NCBI GenBank assembly: GCA_014860575.1
Contig: JACZJK010000021.1
Coordinates: 100,898 to 164,897, forward strand
Length of the DNA: 64,000 bases
Reading direction: 5' to 3'
Origin: Bacteroidales bacterium
GTDB taxonomy: Bacteria > Bacteroidota > Bacteroidia > Bacteroidales > JAAYJT01
The notes beneath the pieces were generated by a model. That model did no database searches and was not told where the DNA came from. It saw only the letters and a list, made by a program, of their open reading frames with translations. Made by a program: the position numbers and the translations under genes. Shown piece after piece: positions 45,107-53,823 of the stretch (the first letter of the stretch is position 1; the number at the start of each line of letters is the position of its first letter).

Positions 45107-46957
45107 ATGATGAAGCTGAGATTTTACATAACATTATTCCTTATTATTATTCTGCTTCCCGCAATGCTGGTGGCCCAGAATGTCAGCTTTACTGCCTCGG
45201 CACCTGCGGAGGTTCAGGCTGGGCAGCAATTCAGGCTGGTTTACTCAATCAATGCTGAGGCTGATAACTTTACACCACCTGAATTTACTGATCTTGCTGT
45301 CCTTGGCGGTCCAAACCAATCGTCAAGTTCAAGCATACAGATCATCAACAACCAGGTAACACGTACAACTACTTTCACCTTTACATACACACTGGCAGCC
45401 ACCAGGGAAGGCAGTTTTACCATTCCGGCGGCAAAAGTCAGGTCAGGTGGAAAGCAATATAGTTCCAACCCGGTTACAATTAAGGTCAGAGCGGCATCTT
45501 CGTCGCAACCGGGCACCCAATCACCTCAGGGTTCGCAAACCCTAGGTGCTATCAGCAACAAAGATGTTTTCCTCAGGGCCAGTGTTGATAAGTCCGACCC
45601 ATACATGGGCGAACAGATTATTCTTACTTACCGCCTCTACACCCGGATTCCGGTTTCAAATTATCATATCGAGCAATCGCCTGCCCAGTCGGGTTTTTGG
45701 GCCGAAGAGCTTTTACAGGATCAGACAAAGTTGCTGCAATATACTGATGTGGTTGATGGCCAGCAATACACGGTGGCAGAGATCAGGAAAGTGGCGCTGT
45801 TTCCTCAACGTTCCGGGAAACTAAGCATTGATCCTCTGGGTGTTGAAATTGTAGCCCGTGTTCAGCAGCAAGGTCAGCGACGCAGGACGGGAGATCCATT
45901 TTTCGATAACTTTTTTGATGACCCGTTCTTTGCTTCACGCTACCAGAATGTTAACCACACTTTGCGATCGAACGCCATAAATATTGATGTTAAACCGCTT
46001 CCGGTGCAAGGAAGGCCTGCTGAATTCAGCGGCGCTGTCGGCGATTTCAGCATGCGTGCAACGATTGATAAAACAGAAGTGGCTGCCAACGAACCCATTA
46101 ACCTGAAAGTTGTTGTTAGCGGTAAAGGCAATGTAAGATTGATTGATAAAGTGAACTTCCAGTTCCCGCCATCTTTTGAGTTGTACGAACCAAAAATTAA
46201 TTCTGATGTAAAAACAACGCAAGCCGGGGTTTCAGGTTCAAGAACCCTCGATTACCTTATAATTCCAAGATCGGCGGGGAATTTTACCATCAAACCGGCT
46301 GCGTTCAGTTATTTCCATCCTGTGCGAGGCGAATATATTACCCTGAACACGCCAGAGTTTGCCTTTAATATTGCACGCGGCGAAGGCTCTGACCCGGCAA
46401 TCGGTCCAGGCAGCGGCGACCAGCAGGCAGTGCAGTACATCGCTTCCGACATCCGGTTCATCAAGCAGTGGCCGTTCAGGATCACTACCATTGGGTCGCA
46501 CTTTTTTGGTTCACCAAAGTTTTATGTGCTTTATCTCATACCCTTTGTTCTGTTTGGGTTGTTCCTGTTTCTGCTTCGCAATCATATCAAAAATAGCCGC
46601 GATATCGCCAGGGTTAAGAACCGTCGTGCCACAGGCATTGCACGCAAGAGACTGAAACAAGCTGCTGAGTTTCTGAAATTGCGAATGAGCGAAAAGTTTT
46701 TCAACGAACTTTCGCAAGCATTATGGGGTTATCTGAGCGACAAATTCAATATCCCGCTTTCCGGCTTATCTCTTGAAACCGTTAGGGAGCGACTTGAGGG
46801 AAGGTCAGTAAATGCTGAGTTTATCAATGATTTTATTGAGGTACTTGAACAATGCGAATATGCACGTTTCGCGCCCGGCGATAAAACCCAGGCTATGGAT
46901 CAGTTATATGAAAAAGCCCTCACCCTGATCACAACTATCGAAAAAGAACTCCGATGA
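45107..46957 (+). CDS. batD: BatD oxygen-tolerance protein
   Basis: 616 aa from the ATG at 45107 (MMKLRFYIT); a TTG at 45092 is in frame. Signal peptide ends after VAQ near residue 24. The periplasmic part has repeated Ig-like beta domains typical of BatD (SASVDKSDPYMGEQIILTYRLY-like strands, DFSMRATIDKTEVAANEPINLKV). One membrane helix lies near 455-480 (FYVLYLIPFVLFGLFLFLL), followed by a cytoplasmic helical region. Expected to act with the VWA proteins BatA and BatB in the envelope. Overlaps batE by 4 nt. Confidence 0.92.
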   Translation: MMKLRFYITLFLIIILLPAMLVAQNVSFTASAPAEVQAGQQFRLVYSINAEADNFTPPEFTDLAVLGGPNQSSSSSIQIINNQVTRTTTFTFTYTLAATREGSFTIPAAKVRSGGKQYSSNPVTIKVRAASSSQPGTQSPQGSQTLGAISNKDVFLRASVDKSDPYMGEQIILTYRLYTRIPVSNYHIEQSPAQSGFWAEELLQDQTKLLQYTDVVDGQQYTVAEIRKVALFPQRSGKLSIDPLGVEIVARVQQQGQRRRTGDPFFDNFFDDPFFASRYQNVNHTLRSNAINIDVKPLPVQGRPAEFSGAVGDFSMRATIDKTEVAANEPINLKVVVSGKGNVRLIDKVNFQFPPSFELYEPKINSDVKTTQAGVSGSRTLDYLIIPRSAGNFTIKPAAFSYFHPVRGEYITLNTPEFAFNIARGEGSDPAIGPGSGDQQAVQYIASDIRFIKQWPFRITTIGSHFFGSPKFYVLYLIPFVLFGLFLFLLRNHIKNSRDIARVKNRRATGIARKRLKQAAEFLKLRMSEKFFNELSQALWGYLSDKFNIPLSGLSLETVRERLEGRSVNAEFINDFIEVLEQCEYARFAPGDKTQAMDQLYEKALTLITTIEKELR

Positions 46958-47745
46958 TGACAGCACGAAAATACATACAAATCATTGGCTTAGTGCTCTT
47001 TTGGGTACTCATTGTTTCTTTGTGGCCTATCAAAAGTAGTATTGCGAACCCTGAACCAGAAACAATAAAGCAAGCCAATCTCGAATATGCAGCAGGTTTT
47101 TATGATCATGCTCTTGAGTTATATTTATCTGTTATAGAAGCTGGCTATGTTTCTCCTGAACTGTATTATAATCTTGGGAATACCTATTTCAAGCTCAACA
47201 GAATCCCCGAGGCAATCCTCAATTATGAGCGCGCGATGAAACTTGATCCCGGTGACGAAAATACTCAGTTTAACCTTGAACTGGCCCGTGCGCGAACCAT
47301 TGATAAGATAGAATCTATCCCGGAACTTTTCTACCAACGCTGGTTCCGATTGCTTGTTAACTCATATCATGCTGACGGTTGGGGAACGATAAGCATTGTT
47401 TTTTTGTTTTTATCACTCATACTGGCTGTGGTGTTTCTTATCACCGTCAGGCGATGGCTGCGGATTTTTTCATTTTACCTTGCGGCCCTGTTCCTTGTAT
47501 TATCTCTTTCAACATTGGGGCTTGCCTACGTGCAGCAGCAACAGCTAACAGAAAAGCCTGAAGCAATTATTTTTGATCCTTCAGTAACTGTAAAAAGTTC
47601 TCCTTCCGATGCCAGCATTGATCTTTTTGTGATCCATGAAGGAACCAAAGTACTTATCACCGACCAGGTAGGGGAGTGGTATGAAGTACGCATAGCCAGC
47701 GGCAGCATCGGCTGGCTGAAAACGGATGTGGTGGAGAAAATCTGA
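46954..47745 (+). CDS. batE: BatE: TPR and SH3-like protein
   Basis: 263 aa. N-terminal signal/anchor, then two TPR repeats (YAAGFYDHALELYLSVIEAG, ELYYNLGNTYFKLNRIPEAILNYERAMKLDPG). Two membrane helices follow (~145-165 and ~170-190), then a C-terminal bacterial SH3 domain with VKSSPSDASIDLFVIHEG and GEWYEVRIASGSIGWLKTD. This is the BatE layout. It closes the operon; a modest hairpin with a T-rich tail follows at 47879. Confidence 0.9.
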   Translation: MMTARKYIQIIGLVLFWVLIVSLWPIKSSIANPEPETIKQANLEYAAGFYDHALELYLSVIEAGYVSPELYYNLGNTYFKLNRIPEAILNYERAMKLDPGDENTQFNLELARARTIDKIESIPELFYQRWFRLLVNSYHADGWGTISIVFLFLSLILAVVFLITVRRWLRIFSFYLAALFLVLSLSTLGLAYVQQQQLTEKPEAIIFDPSVTVKSSPSDASIDLFVIHEGTKVLITDQVGEWYEVRIASGSIGWLKTDVVEKI

Positions 47746-47828
47746 ACCTGGAGTTTTTTGCATGAACACAGCCACTGTTCAAAAGTGCCTAATACGGTTT
47801 TGAACCAATTACCCATTTCATAATTGAT

Positions 47829-47871
47829 TCGCACTTTCCCGGAAGATTATTTATCTATTTTAGCAGTGCGA
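47829..47871. promoter_or_regulatory. 7-bp inverted repeat upstream of the DUF6884 gene
   Basis: TCGCACT (47829-47835) and AGTGCGA (47865-47871) flank an AT-rich stretch containing TATTTTAG, one base from TAnnTTTG. Possibly an operator-like site for the island that follows. Confidence 0.3.
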
Positions 47872-47878
47872 ATAAAAG

Positions 47879-47907
47879 AAGCCTGATCCGAGGCTGTTTT
47901 GATTTTT
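47879..47907 (+). terminator. Possible terminator of the bat operon
   Basis: A 5-bp stem AGCCT/AGGCT with a GATCCG loop is followed by GTTTTGATTTTT, 135 nt past batE and 15 nt before the next gene. Modest strength. Confidence 0.45.
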
Positions 47908-47922
47908 AGCTGTTGTAATATT

Positions 47923-48342
47923 ATGAAGAAAATCATCCTCATTTCTTGTGTCAGTAAAAAGCTTGAGCACAAAGCCAAAGCAAAAGACCTATACATCAGT
48001 CCCTTGTTCGTAAAGAATCTGCAATATGCAGAAACACTTAATCCAGATCAGATTTATATTCTTTCGGCAAAATACGGTTTGCTGCATCTCAATGATGAGA
48101 TTGAATCATATGATGTTACGCTTAACAATATGTCCACTCTCCAAATAAGGGAATGGGCTGAGGGGGTTTTGAATCAATTAAGACTGGTAACTGATTTAGA
48201 ATACGATGAATTCATATTTCTTGCCGGCAACAACTACAGAAAGTACTTACTACCACATCTAAAGCACTATAATTTACCGATGGAAGGTTTGAGCATTGGC
48301 AAGCAACTGCAATGGCTTACAAAAAATATCCGCCATGAGTAA
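47923..48342 (+). CDS. DUF6884-like protein
   Basis: 139 aa from the ATG at 47923, MKKIILISCVSKKL. The recognisable pattern is I-L-I-S-C-V-S-K-K near the N-terminus, AKDLYISPLFVKNLQYAE, then IYILSAKYGLLHLNDEIESYD, and a late FIFLAGNNYRKYLLPHLK. These fit the DUF6884 group of small proteins common in phage and mobile regions; biochemical activity is not established to my knowledge. It overlaps the next gene by 8 nt, so the two are translationally coupled. First gene of the accessory island. Confidence 0.7.
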   Translation: MKKIILISCVSKKLEHKAKAKDLYISPLFVKNLQYAETLNPDQIYILSAKYGLLHLNDEIESYDVTLNNMSTLQIREWAEGVLNQLRLVTDLEYDEFIFLAGNNYRKYLLPHLKHYNLPMEGLSIGKQLQWLTKNIRHE

Positions 48343-48973
48343 TCATTGTCAGGTTTTGCATCAGTTTTTTAATGGCAGGAAAAGATTTTCATTCCCTTTT
48401 GATGAAAGCCAATTGCCTCTAAATGGTATCTACATCTTGTTTGAAAAAGGAGAACACGCTCATGATGGAGACCGGATCACCCGCATCGGTGCGCACACTG
48501 GAACCAATCAACTCAGGTTCAGATTATTTCAACATTTCGTGATAGAAAACAAAGACAGAAGCATTTTCCGAAAAAACATTGGCAGGGCCATATTGAATCG
48601 TAACAATGATTCCTTTCTGGAGAAATGGGAATTGGATCTGACTTCATGGGAGGCAAAACAAAATTTTTCGGCATCCATTGATTTTAATAAACAGAAAGAT
48701 GTTGAACTACAAGTCTCCAGACATATTCAGGAAAACTTTTCATTTGTGGTTTTCCACGTGGATGACATGGTCGAGCGTTTATATATAGAAAAACGACTGA
48801 TTGCAACTATTTCAAATTGCACTGAATGCAAGCCGTCCGAAAACTGGTTTGGAAAATTTTCAACAAAAGGAAAGATCAGAATCAGTGGCCTCTGGCAGGA
48901 GCAGCATTTATGGAAAAAACCATTTTCAGAAGGAGAAATGTCAGAGATCGAAGCCTTGATTAAGAACCATTAG
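48335..48973 (+). CDS. GIY-YIG-like nuclease partner
   Basis: 212 aa from the ATG at 48335, which overlaps the stop of the DUF6884 gene. The order of motifs fits a GIY-YIG nuclease fold: GIY at 31-33 (NGIYILFEKGE), a RIG replacing YIG at 50-52 (ITRIGAHTGT), basic residues in LRFRLFQHF (61-68) for the catalytic Arg, a Glu in YIEKRLIA (152), and SENWFGK with the family Asn-type residue (~170). Substrate unknown. The coupling to DUF6884 suggests a two-protein unit, possibly for nucleic-acid sensing or cleavage. Confidence 0.6.
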   Translation: MSNHCQVLHQFFNGRKRFSFPFDESQLPLNGIYILFEKGEHAHDGDRITRIGAHTGTNQLRFRLFQHFVIENKDRSIFRKNIGRAILNRNNDSFLEKWELDLTSWEAKQNFSASIDFNKQKDVELQVSRHIQENFSFVVFHVDDMVERLYIEKRLIATISNCTECKPSENWFGKFSTKGKIRISGLWQEQHLWKKPFSEGEMSEIEALIKNH

Positions 48974-49028
48974 TTTAAATTTAAAGGATTTTTCAAGAAG
49001 ATGCCTTTTTAGCGTAAACCCATTATCC

Positions 49029-52000
49029 ATGATCAAATCCTACCTCAAGCAAATCATCAAAACTACCACACAGGGCGATGCAAGGGAAGAAAGCTATTAT
49101 GCCCATCTGTCGGATTTCCTCATGGCGTTTGCCATTGGCATTGGAAAGACAAAAACCCAGATAACTACGTTGCCCAAGGCAACTGAAGCCGGTAATCCTG
49201 ATTTCAGGGTGTGGGATGGGGATCAGAACATTGTTGGTTATATTGAAGCCAAAAAACCAGGCGAAAACCTGGATGTGATTGAACGTTCGGGGCAATTGAA
49301 ACGATATCTAAAAACTTTTCCAAATGTAATCCTCACCGACTTTTATGAATTCCGGCTTTACCGCAAGGGCGAAATAATTGATAAGACCTTTATTGCCCGT
49401 GCCTCACTTGCGAGGAAAGGAATTCCACCTCCAATAGAAAACGAAGAAAAGTTCTTAGCTCTGCTCGAAAAGTTCTTTGCATTCTCCCTGCCGAAAGTCA
49501 CCACAGCTGCTCAACTTGCCAAAGAACTGGCCATTCGTACCCGTTTTTTGCGTGATGAAGTGATCAGTGTTGAAATGGAGCAGCAGCAGAAAGGCAAAGG
49601 CGAACTTTATGGGTTTTACGAAACCTTCAGGCAATTTTTGATTGCCAATCTGAATGAAAAGGATTTTGCCGACTTGTTTTCTCAAACCATTACTTACGGA
49701 CTTTTCGCCGCACGCACAAGAAGCACCAACGGTTTCAACCGCAAGCTTGCGTATGATTTAATTCCGCGAACCATCGGAATTTTACGGAACGTGTTCAGGT
49801 TTGTTTCTCAGGGTGATTTGCCCAAGCACATGGAAGTAATGATTGACGACATTGCAGAAGTTTTGAACGCTGCCGATGCCATGAACATCCTTCACCAATA
49901 TTTCAAAGCTGGCAAAGGTGAAGATCCCATTGTGCATTTTTATGAAACCTTTCTGAGCGAATACGATCCAGCCACCCGCGAAAAGCGTGGTGTTTATTAT
50001 ACACCAGAACCTGTGGTGCGTTACATTGTGCGTAGTGTGCACCAGGTGCTGAAAACACATTTCAATCTTGATGATGGCCTGGCTAGCCAAGAAGTAACCC
50101 TGTTGGACCCGGCAGGGGGCACGCTAACCTTTCCTGCCGAAGCCATCAAACTGGCTGTTAAAGAGTACAGTGACAAATACGGCGATGGCGGCGTTCATAA
50201 ACTCATCAGCGAACATATTTTGCCTAATTTTTATGCCTTTGAGCTGATGATGGCGCCTTATGCCATTGGCCATATTAAAATCAGCTTTTTACTGGAAGAA
50301 CTTGGCTACACCATGAAGGACGATGAGCGTTTCAAGCTCTACCTCACCAATACGCTCGACATGGAAGACCTGAGCCAGACCCGCATCCCAGGCCTTGAAA
50401 GTCTGAGCGACGAAAGTCATGAAGCAGGCAAGGTAAAAAAGAACGAACCGATACTAGTGATTATGGGTAATCCGCCATACTCGGCCAACTCTGCCAATTA
50501 TAATGACTGGACAGAGAAATTACTCAAAGAAAATATTGACGGAGCACAAAGTTATTACAAAGTAGATGGTAGCTCTCTAAACGAGCATAATCCCAAATTG
50601 CTTCAGGATGATTATGTGAAATTCCTGCGCTTTGCCCAATGGAAAATACATAAGGCCGGTTGTGGCATTGTTGGCATGATTACAAATCACGGATTTTTAA
50701 ATAATGTGACGTTTCGCGGCATGAGACAAAGCCTTCTGAATACTTTTAATGAAATATATATCACCGATTTACACGGAGATAGTCAGAAAAAGGAAAAGGC
50801 TCCAGATGGTAGTAAAGATGAAAATGTGTTTGACATCACCAAAGGAACTGCCATTAGTATTTTTATTAAAAAACCAGGTGCCAAAGGCTGCTCAATATTT
50901 CATAACGACGTATTTGGCCTTAGGCAAATCAAATACAATTGGTTGGACAACAAAGAATTCATCCAAGATAATTACAATCAGCTTTCACCAGTAACTCCCT
51001 GGTATTTCTTTATCCCACGTCAGACAAAGGAAATAGAATACTATAATGATTGGTTGAGCATCTCAGAAATTTTTCCTTTGAACTCCGGTGGCATCAAAAC
51101 ACACAGAGATAATTTCGTAATAGATTTTAATAGGTCAAACCTTGAAGCTAGACTACGACAATTTCGCAACCTAAGTTTCCCAAAAGAGTTTTTTCAGGAA
51201 GCTTATAATTTGAAGGAATCTTCTACATTTAAAATTGAATTAGCGAGAAATAAAGTCATCGCTGATCAACAGATATTTGAAAAAATTATCAAAATTAATT
51301 ACCGCCCTTTTGATATGCGTTTTGTTGTATTTTCAGATTCCCTAGTTGATAGGACAAGAAGAGAAGTCATGCAGCACATGACTAGTGAGAATTTGGCAAT
51401 AATCTCAACAAGACTAAATCGCCAAATTAGCATTGGCTACTTTTTTATAACAGATGGCTTAATTGATGTTCACCTTTTAGATAATGCACAGGATTCCATT
51501 AGTGTTGCACCGCTTTATATCTATGAAATTCCAGAAAAGAAGAGAACAAGTATCCAAAGCATGATGCTTTTCGAACCCGCACCTGAATACGACAAAACGG
51601 GCAGGAAGCCTAACATAGCACCCAAAGTTTTTGAATCACTTGAGAGATCGTATGGACACAAACCTTCGCCAGAGCGAATCATGTATTACTGTTATGCGGT
51701 TATGTATAGTAATGCTTACAGGGAAAAATACGCTGAGTTCCTGAAGATTGATTTCCCACGCATTCCCTTCACCGGCAATTCTGATCTATTCACGCAATTG
51801 GCTGGACTTGGCGAAGAACTTTCCCAGTTGCATTTGCTTAAAAGCAAAGCCTTGAACAAGCCTGTTGCCAGGTATTGGGGCCAAGGCGAGGATGTGATTG
51901 AGAAAACGGTTTACAAGGCTGATACAGGCCGGGTTTATATTAACGCTAACAAGTATTTTGAAGGTATCATACCAGAAATGTGGAATTACCATATCGGCGG

Positions 52001-52169
52001 TTACCAGGTGCTGGAAAAATACCTCAAAGACCGCAAAGGCCGCCAGATGTCAGATCCGGCCACCTATTGCAAAATCGCTACATCCATTGCAGAAACGATT
52101 AAAATACAGAGAGCGATTGACCCTTTGTTTGAGGAGGTGGAGAAGAGTGTTCTTGAAATGACCATGTAG
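49029..52169 (+). CDS. Type IIG-like restriction enzyme/N6-adenine methyltransferase fusion
   Basis: 1046 aa. The N-terminus is a PD-(D/E)xK nuclease: Asp58 in GNPDFRVW and Glu73-x-Lys75 in YIEAKKPG. A helical connector (~130-300) follows, then a gamma-type N6-adenine methyltransferase with motif I DPAGGT at 360-365 and the catalytic NPPY at 481-484. The remaining ~560 residues should hold the DNA target-recognition region. No helicase motifs are seen, so this is closer to type IIG (one polypeptide cuts and modifies) than to type I or ISP enzymes. Motif I reads DPAGGTLTF rather than the usual DPAxGTGxF. No separate specificity gene is nearby. Confidence 0.85.
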   Translation: MIKSYLKQIIKTTTQGDAREESYYAHLSDFLMAFAIGIGKTKTQITTLPKATEAGNPDFRVWDGDQNIVGYIEAKKPGENLDVIERSGQLKRYLKTFPNVILTDFYEFRLYRKGEIIDKTFIARASLARKGIPPPIENEEKFLALLEKFFAFSLPKVTTAAQLAKELAIRTRFLRDEVISVEMEQQQKGKGELYGFYETFRQFLIANLNEKDFADLFSQTITYGLFAARTRSTNGFNRKLAYDLIPRTIGILRNVFRFVSQGDLPKHMEVMIDDIAEVLNAADAMNILHQYFKAGKGEDPIVHFYETFLSEYDPATREKRGVYYTPEPVVRYIVRSVHQVLKTHFNLDDGLASQEVTLLDPAGGTLTFPAEAIKLAVKEYSDKYGDGGVHKLISEHILPNFYAFELMMAPYAIGHIKISFLLEELGYTMKDDERFKLYLTNTLDMEDLSQTRIPGLESLSDESHEAGKVKKNEPILVIMGNPPYSANSANYNDWTEKLLKENIDGAQSYYKVDGSSLNEHNPKLLQDDYVKFLRFAQWKIHKAGCGIVGMITNHGFLNNVTFRGMRQSLLNTFNEIYITDLHGDSQKKEKAPDGSKDENVFDITKGTAISIFIKKPGAKGCSIFHNDVFGLRQIKYNWLDNKEFIQDNYNQLSPVTPWYFFIPRQTKEIEYYNDWLSISEIFPLNSGGIKTHRDNFVIDFNRSNLEARLRQFRNLSFPKEFFQEAYNLKESSTFKIELARNKVIADQQIFEKIIKINYRPFDMRFVVFSDSLVDRTRREVMQHMTSENLAIISTRLNRQISIGYFFITDGLIDVHLLDNAQDSISVAPLYIYEIPEKKRTSIQSMMLFEPAPEYDKTGRKPNIAPKVFESLERSYGHKPSPERIMYYCYAVMYSNAYREKYAEFLKIDFPRIPFTGNSDLFTQLAGLGEELSQLHLLKSKALNKPVARYWGQGEDVIEKTVYKADTGRVYINANKYFEGIIPEMWNYHIGGYQVLEKYLKDRKGRQMSDPATYCKIATSIAETIKIQRAIDPLFEEVEKSVLEMTM

Positions 52170-52188
52170 GATAAACTCTTTAACTCAT

Positions 52189-52222
52189 TTTACTCTTACT
52201 GTGACCGCGATTATTAACTTTG
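52189..52222 (+). promoter_or_regulatory. Promoter of the antitoxin-toxin remnant
   Basis: TTTA (52189-52192), 22-nt spacer, TAACTTTG (52215-52222), 16 nt before the antitoxin ATG. The -7 is a full consensus match; the -33 has one mismatch. Confidence 0.5.
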
Positions 52223-52238
52223 CTAAAATTTGAAAGCT

Positions 52239-52412
52239 ATGGCTCAGGAAGCAATTAAACTCGAACTAATAGAATGGGTTACACGGCTTAATAGTAAGGA
52301 AACCATATATTATCTGAAAGCCATTAAGGACGAAGTCAGTACACACAACGATTGGTGGGATGATCATTCTGATGAACAAAAAGCCGGTATTGAGCGTGGA
52401 TTAAAAGGATAG
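52239..52412 (+). CDS. Antitoxin-like addiction-module protein
   Basis: 57 aa from the ATG at 52239 (MAQEAIKLELIEWVTRLN). The sequence is short, acidic and helical, with LIEWVTRLNSKETIYYLKAIKDE and a C-terminal WWDDHSDEQKAGIERGLK. This is the pattern of RelB/addiction-module antitoxins that precede ParE/RelE toxins. Its partner starts 3 nt downstream but is broken, so the antitoxin may be an orphan. Confidence 0.65.
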   Translation: MAQEAIKLELIEWVTRLNSKETIYYLKAIKDEVSTHNDWWDDHSDEQKAGIERGLKG

Positions 52413-52415
52413 ACG

Positions 52416-52620
52416 ATGGCCGGATTGTTTCACACACAGACGTCAGAGAGCGTTATGGTTTCTAAATATCCTGTTATTTGGTCAGAAGAAGCTATCAGAA
52501 ATTTGGAAAGCATCCTTGAATACCTTAGTGCAAGATGGACACTACGTGAGGTTTAAAATTTCGAGTACTTTCAGGCAAAATAGCGCTCCTGATTGTCAAA
52601 AATGCATTGATAGATATTGG
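52416..52620 (+). pseudogene. Decayed ParE/RelE-family toxin
   Basis: An ORF starting at 52416 (or ATG 52455) encodes VIWSEEAIRNLESILEYL followed by SARWTLREV, the conserved N-terminal helix region of ParE/RelE toxins, and then meets TAA at 52554. The same frame continues as NFEYFQAK before a second stop, and a one-base shift carries on with KIALLIVKNALIDIGYSQE. An in-frame stop plus a frameshift thus break what would otherwise be a ~95-aa toxin. The immediate location after an antitoxin gene supports the reading. Confidence 0.65.
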
Positions 52621-52652
52621 TTATTCTCAAGAGTAATGCAACTCATCTTATA

Positions 52653-53456
52653 ATGAATCTAAGTGTAAATATTTATATTTATGAAATTGTTAAACCTGGC
52701 ACATGGCTAGTAAGCGATAGCTCTCAGAGGTCGTGGGAAATTCAGAGTATTCTGAGAAATATTGAAAGTTTGTTTTTTGATGCAAATCTTGCACTGAATC
52801 TGTTCATGAGTTCATTCTCTCGTGAAATAATTAACATTTCAAAAGAACAATGGGAATCAGATGCAATCCGAAGGGATCAAATTAGAAAAGAAGTTGAGAC
52901 AAGGTTTAGCAATCCTTTTGACCATAAAAACTGGGATGAAATCCATTTTCAAACAGAAATGATCTTTAAGCGAGAACAATGGCGATCTGGAAGAATTCCT
53001 CCTGAATTTGAAAATGGTTTGGCATTTATGCATGCAAGAGCTTTTCTTTATTCTTTAGACCTAATTGATAAATTCATCAGCGTTTTAGAGAATATGGAGG
53101 GAACGCCTGAAAAGATTAAAAAAATACATCAAATGTTTACTGCAAATTTTCCTGATCTTAGAGGAGTTAGAAATACGACACAGCATTTGGAAGATAGAGC
53201 GAGAGGATTAGGTGCAGGCAGAAGTCCAAAACCACTTGAGCTAAAAGCTATCAATAACCGACTTGTTAAAAGTGAATCAGGAGCATTAATCTTGAATAGC
53301 TTAAATGGTACTAAATATGGCAACACTATGGCAGATGGTCATTATGGGGAAGTAGATGTTTCTCCGTCTTCAATGCAGATTTTATCTTCATTGTTTCAAG
53401 AAATATTGAATTGCTTTGAGTGGACAGGTCCTCCTGTACATTTACCAAGTATATGA
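52653..53456 (+). CDS. Unknown protein with HEPN-type RN-x3-H motif
   Basis: 267 aa from the ATG at 52653 (MNLSVNIYIYEIV). I do not recognise the family. It is mostly helical, with no signal or membrane segment. Residues 173-178 read Arg-Asn-Thr-Thr-Gln-His after a helix (HQMFTANFPDLRGV), which matches the R-N-x3-H catalytic motif of HEPN ribonucleases found in toxins and defence effectors. An acidic/basic helical stretch precedes it (QWESDAIRRDQIRKEVETRF). The location downstream of a restriction enzyme and a toxin-antitoxin remnant makes an RNase role reasonable, but this rests on one short motif. Confidence 0.5.
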   Translation: MNLSVNIYIYEIVKPGTWLVSDSSQRSWEIQSILRNIESLFFDANLALNLFMSSFSREIINISKEQWESDAIRRDQIRKEVETRFSNPFDHKNWDEIHFQTEMIFKREQWRSGRIPPEFENGLAFMHARAFLYSLDLIDKFISVLENMEGTPEKIKKIHQMFTANFPDLRGVRNTTQHLEDRARGLGAGRSPKPLELKAINNRLVKSESGALILNSLNGTKYGNTMADGHYGEVDVSPSSMQILSSLFQEILNCFEWTGPPVHLPSI

Positions 53457-53823
53457 TACACAGAAAGATATGGTGAATACAGGAGGGGATTCCGCTTTAA
53501 ACCCAAGTTCTTTTACCGATAGGCAAAGATTAAGAATGACACTAAGACATCTATGATAATCCGCCAAATCCGCCTCATCAGCGTTCCATCTTCCAAACAT
53601 CCGATAAAACAAACTTTCCTTAACATTCATTGTTATAACTGAACATCAAATGTTCTCTGATTTAGTATTCGGAAATTGAAAAGACTTTCAGTTTAGAATC
53701 TGCCTGTTATTTTTGTCCTAAACCTCCCATCATTGCTTGCTTTGTGAAATTCCCGCTGACCGGATTTGATATTCTGGTCTGCAATTCGAAATTATTTGTA
53801 AGTCACAATTAAAATCAATTACT
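53457..53823. other. Intergenic region after the accessory island
   Basis: 367 bp without a supported gene. A stretch at 53553-53580 (aatccgcc aaatccgc) has weak 8-bp repetition, possibly a worn relative of the periodic tracts. A promoter for the AHSA1 gene is present at 53686-53715. Confidence 0.4.
53686..53715 (+). promoter_or_regulatory. Candidate promoter for the AHSA1-family gene
   Basis: TTTC (53686-53689), 18-nt spacer, TATTTTTG (53708-53715). Gives a ~105-nt leader. One mismatch in the -33 box. Confidence 0.45.

Noticed and set aside
53442..53630. 62-aa minus-strand frame
   Set aside because: No homologous look, overlaps the end of the HEPN-like gene and a weakly repetitive region; probably chance.
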